A stretch of DNA of 9,369 nt from Paludibacteraceae bacterium (lineage in GTDB: Bacteria; Bacteroidota; Bacteroidia; Bacteroidales; Paludibacteraceae): the NCBI GenBank assembly GCA_017550055.1, contig JAFYMM010000360.1:1-9369 (forward strand), read 5' to 3'. This document shows positions 7,269-9,369 of this stretch, in pieces. How positions within the stretch are numbered: the stretch's first letter is position 1; each line of letters begins with the position of its first letter. The position numbers were made by a program, and so were the translations under genes. Under the pieces are notes generated by a model. That model searched no databases. It had not been told where the DNA came from and saw nothing but the letters and a program-made list of their open reading frames with translations.

Positions 7269-8582
7269 TTATTTAATCTCTCTTGCTTCATCGAATTTTT
7301 GTTTCATTGTAGGATTGCCACGAGTTAGTCGTTTAATCGTAAGTTCCTCAGTGTCATTATTGGCTAAACGCAAATAATTTTCAGAACTTAACAAATCGGC
7401 TTTCATTTTTTCGAGCGATTTTATGGTTTTGTCAATTTCTTCAATGGCCTTATTGAATTTGTCGCAAGCACGAGAGTAGTGATTACCGAATTTTTCACGA
7501 AAATCATTTAATTTATTTTCGAAATTGGTAACATCAATAGATTGTTGGCGAGCCAAAATCAACTCTTTTTTATACTCAACGCTCTTTTTTGATGCTTGCG
7601 AAAGCAACGCTATAATAGGCATAAAGAATTGAGGGCGAACAACAAACATTTTAGGGTAGCGGTATGAAACATCGACGATACCTTCGTTGTAGAAATCATT
7701 ATCAGGTTCTAATAATGATACCAACACGGCATATTCACATTTCTTTTCGTTGCGGTCTTTGTCGAGTTTCGCAAAAAAATCTTCGTTTTTGTGTTTTGTC
7801 GCCGTAGTGTCCATTTCGTTTTTCATCTCAAACATAATTGAGATATATTCTACGCCATCGATAGAATCACGGAAAATAAAATCGCCTTTGCTACCACCGC
7901 TTGCGTCATTATCTTTCTCGAAATAGGCATTTGGATACATTGTTGTGCGCACTCGGTTGAATTCATTGCTACAATGAGCTTCGAGCGATTCGCCTATCAT
8001 TTTGGTAGATAATTTGGTTTTCAGCTCTTTGTAGTAGTCAACGAGTTCTTGTTTTTCTTTCAGTTGTCGCTCGTAGTTTTCTTTTATATTCGTTTCGCGA
8101 ATGGTTGCCTCTTTTTGACTTAATTCAATCTGACTGCGTAGTTCAACAAGAGCTTTTTCTTTGTCTTGAATTTGGTTTTTAGCCTTGTTTTGTTCCTCAA
8201 GAACGGCAACTTGTATTTTTGTGTCGTTTTGTTCAATAACGGCCTTTAGTCGAGCTATTTCTTGTTCCGACTTCAATCGTTCGGTTTCGATTTCCAACAT
8301 TTTGGCTTGATTGAACGCAGAGATTTGAGATTGCAATTTTGCAATTTCACTCTCTTTTTGTGATAATTCAATCTTTTTGTCATTCAGTTGGTTTTCGAAT
8401 TCTCTCGAAATTTTCAAAGTAGCGGCTTCTTGTTGTGCATTATTTTGCTTTTGGATTTCCTCCAAACGCATTTTTATTTCAGCTTCAAATTCTTGTGTTT
8501 TGACTTGGCTGAGAATAGATGCATAATCGGCTTCGTCAACCGAGAAGATATTACCGCATTTAGGACATTTTAGCTCTTTCAT
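7269..8582 (-). CDS. DUF2130 domain-containing coiled-coil protein with PD-(D/E)XK-like motif
   Basis: A 437-residue protein that I recognise as the DUF2130 family, whose function is not established. It begins with a single CPKCG knuckle (residues 6-10), half of a zinc ribbon. A long charged coiled coil rich in Glu, Lys and Gln covers about 30-195. The globular domain (about 195-330) contains GESLEAHC (197-204), SKGDFIFRD (231-239) and SIMFEMKNE (248-256). E201, D234, E252 and K254 together fit the PD-(D/E)XK nuclease pattern, with 18 residues between Asp and Glu. A second coiled coil (about 335-405) and a conserved tail LTIKRLTRGNPTMKQKF follow. There is no signal peptide or membrane helix, so it should be cytoplasmic. 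The ATG at 8582 is 17 bp after the ABC-F stop, suggesting the same transcript. Nuclease activity is inference from motif arrangement; family membership is firm. Confidence 0.9.
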   Translation of the reverse strand: MKELKCPKCGNIFSVDEADYASILSQVKTQEFEAEIKMRLEEIQKQNNAQQEAATLKISREFENQLNDKKIELSQKESEIAKLQSQISAFNQAKMLEIETERLKSEQEIARLKAVIEQNDTKIQVAVLEEQNKAKNQIQDKEKALVELRSQIELSQKEATIRETNIKENYERQLKEKQELVDYYKELKTKLSTKMIGESLEAHCSNEFNRVRTTMYPNAYFEKDNDASGGSKGDFIFRDSIDGVEYISIMFEMKNEMDTTATKHKNEDFFAKLDKDRNEKKCEYAVLVSLLEPDNDFYNEGIVDVSYRYPKMFVVRPQFFMPIIALLSQASKKSVEYKKELILARQQSIDVTNFENKLNDFREKFGNHYSRACDKFNKAIEEIDKTIKSLEKMKADLLSSENYLRLANNDTEELTIKRLTRGNPTMKQKFDEAREIK

Positions 8583-8599
8583 GGCGTTATGTTGAGGGA

Positions 8600-9369
8600 T
8601 TATTCATACATTTTCTCACGGATGGCATGGATTTCGTCAGAAGTTAGGTATTCGTCGAAGTCCATATATTTGTCGATGATGCCGTTTGGTGTGAGTTCGA
8701 TGATACGGTTGCAGACTGTAGATACGAATTCACGGTCGTGAGAAGAAAGTAAGATGTTGCCTTTGAATGTTTTGAGTGTATTGTTGAAGGCTTGGATAGA
8801 TTCGAGGTCGAGGTGGTTGACAGGCGAGTCGAGCACCATCACATTGGCATTGCGTAGCATCATGCGAGCAATCATACAGCGCATTTTTTCGCCACCTGAT
8901 AGCACGTTGGCACGTTTGTAGATTTCTTCGCCCGAGAAGAGCATTTTGCCAAGATAGCCACGGATGAACACCTCGGTGGTGTCGGCTGAGTATTGTCCAA
9001 GCCAATCAACGAGTGTGTGCTCGTTGTTGAAGAAACGTGTGTTGTCGAGTGGGAGATAGGCGTTGGTAATAGTGATACCCCAATTGAATTTACCTGCATA
9101 GTCGCGGTCGTTGCCCATGATAATTTCGAAGAAGGCTGTCATGGCACGTGCATCGCGTGAGTAGAAGGCAATTTTGTCGTCTTTCTCTACGTTGAATGAT
9201 ACGTTGTTGAAGAGCACCGAGCCATCTTCGGCACGTTTGCCAAGACCGCTGATTTCAAGCACCATATTGCCTGGTTCGCGTTCTGGTGTGAAGATGATTG
9301 CAGGATACTTGCGTGTTGAGGGTTGAATCTCTTCCACATTGAGTTTCTCGAGCATCTTGCGACGAGAAG
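8600..9369 (-). CDS. ABC-F family ATPase, C-terminal part (5' truncated by window edge) with degenerate second ATPase site
   Basis: This is the C-terminal half of an ABC-F protein; the frame is open to the window edge, so its start and first nucleotide-binding domain are off-window. ABC-F proteins have two ATPase domains and no membrane part, and usually act at the ribosomal E site. Counting from the first in-window Met (9355), the end of the interdomain linker is followed by a second ATPase domain (about 32-225). It has signature LSGGEKMR (152-159), Walker B VMVLD (172-176), D-loop NHLDLES and switch histidine H206 in SSHDREF. Walker A is strongly degenerate: SRDARAMTA (66-74) has Met72 where the lysine belongs and lacks the glycines. 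The catalytic glutamate after Walker B is Ser177 (LDSPVNHLD). The tail resembles YbiT-like members. Subfamily assignment is tentative. The DUF2130 gene follows after 17 bp. Confidence 0.92.
   Translation of the reverse strand, partial: SRRKMLEKLNVEEIQPSTRKYPAIIFTPEREPGNMVLEISGLGKRAEDGSVLFNNVSFNVEKDDKIAFYSRDARAMTAFFEIIMGNDRDYAGKFNWGITITNAYLPLDNTRFFNNEHTLVDWLGQYSADTTEVFIRGYLGKMLFSGEEIYKRANVLSGGEKMRCMIARMMLRNANVMVLDSPVNHLDLESIQAFNNTLKTFKGNILLSSHDREFVSTVCNRIIELTPNGIIDKYMDFDEYLTSDEIHAIREKMYE

Noticed and set aside
8600..9355. Reading the degenerate ABC-F domain as a pseudogene
   Set aside because: The frame is intact to a normal C-terminus and the signature, D-loop and switch motifs are preserved, so it looks like a maintained gene.

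Overview
The window looks like core chromosome of a Bacteroidota bacterium, most likely order Bacteroidales. The evidence is gene content and protein flavour: a LolA-like gene directly after ftsK, a tgt gene followed by an LptF/LptG-type permease, a Tgt with an altered zinc site, a 1111-residue Mfd, moderately AT-rich DNA, and no Shine-Dalgarno-like sequences before the starts. I see no prophage, integrase, insertion sequence, CRISPR array, tRNA or rRNA. Genus-level assignment is not possible by eye.

Layout. The left edge (2-1484) is on the + strand. It holds the C-terminal part of the DNA translocase FtsK (chromosome segregation) and then a secreted LolA-like lipoprotein carrier. This block converges on a five-gene block on the - strand. 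A strong hairpin at 1493-1520, flanked by T-rich tracts on both strands, separates the two blocks and can serve as a shared bidirectional terminator. Reading the - strand in its own direction, from the right edge leftwards, the genes are: the C-terminal part of an ABC-F ATPase (9369-8600), a DUF2130 coiled-coil protein (8582-7269), tgt (7194-6064), an LptF/LptG-family permease (5969-4890), and mfd (4854-1519). Gaps are 17, 74, 94 and 35 bp, so one or two co-transcribed units are plausible. There is no gene-free stretch over 100 bp.

How the genes fit together. FtsK handles chromosome segregation, Mfd transcription-coupled repair, Tgt tRNA modification, and ABC-F proteins usually act on the ribosome. 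The LolA-like protein and the LptF/G-like permease both belong to outer-envelope biogenesis, one for lipoproteins and one for lipopolysaccharide. This is mostly housekeeping, and I do not find a clear new system.

Points worth a second look: a heptamer tandem repeat directly upstream of the permease start; an ABC-F second nucleotide-binding domain that has lost the Walker A lysine and the catalytic glutamate; a Tgt whose four-ligand zinc site has become Ser/Cys/Asp/His; and a DUF2130 protein showing a PD-(D/E)XK nuclease-like signature and half a zinc ribbon on a long coiled coil.
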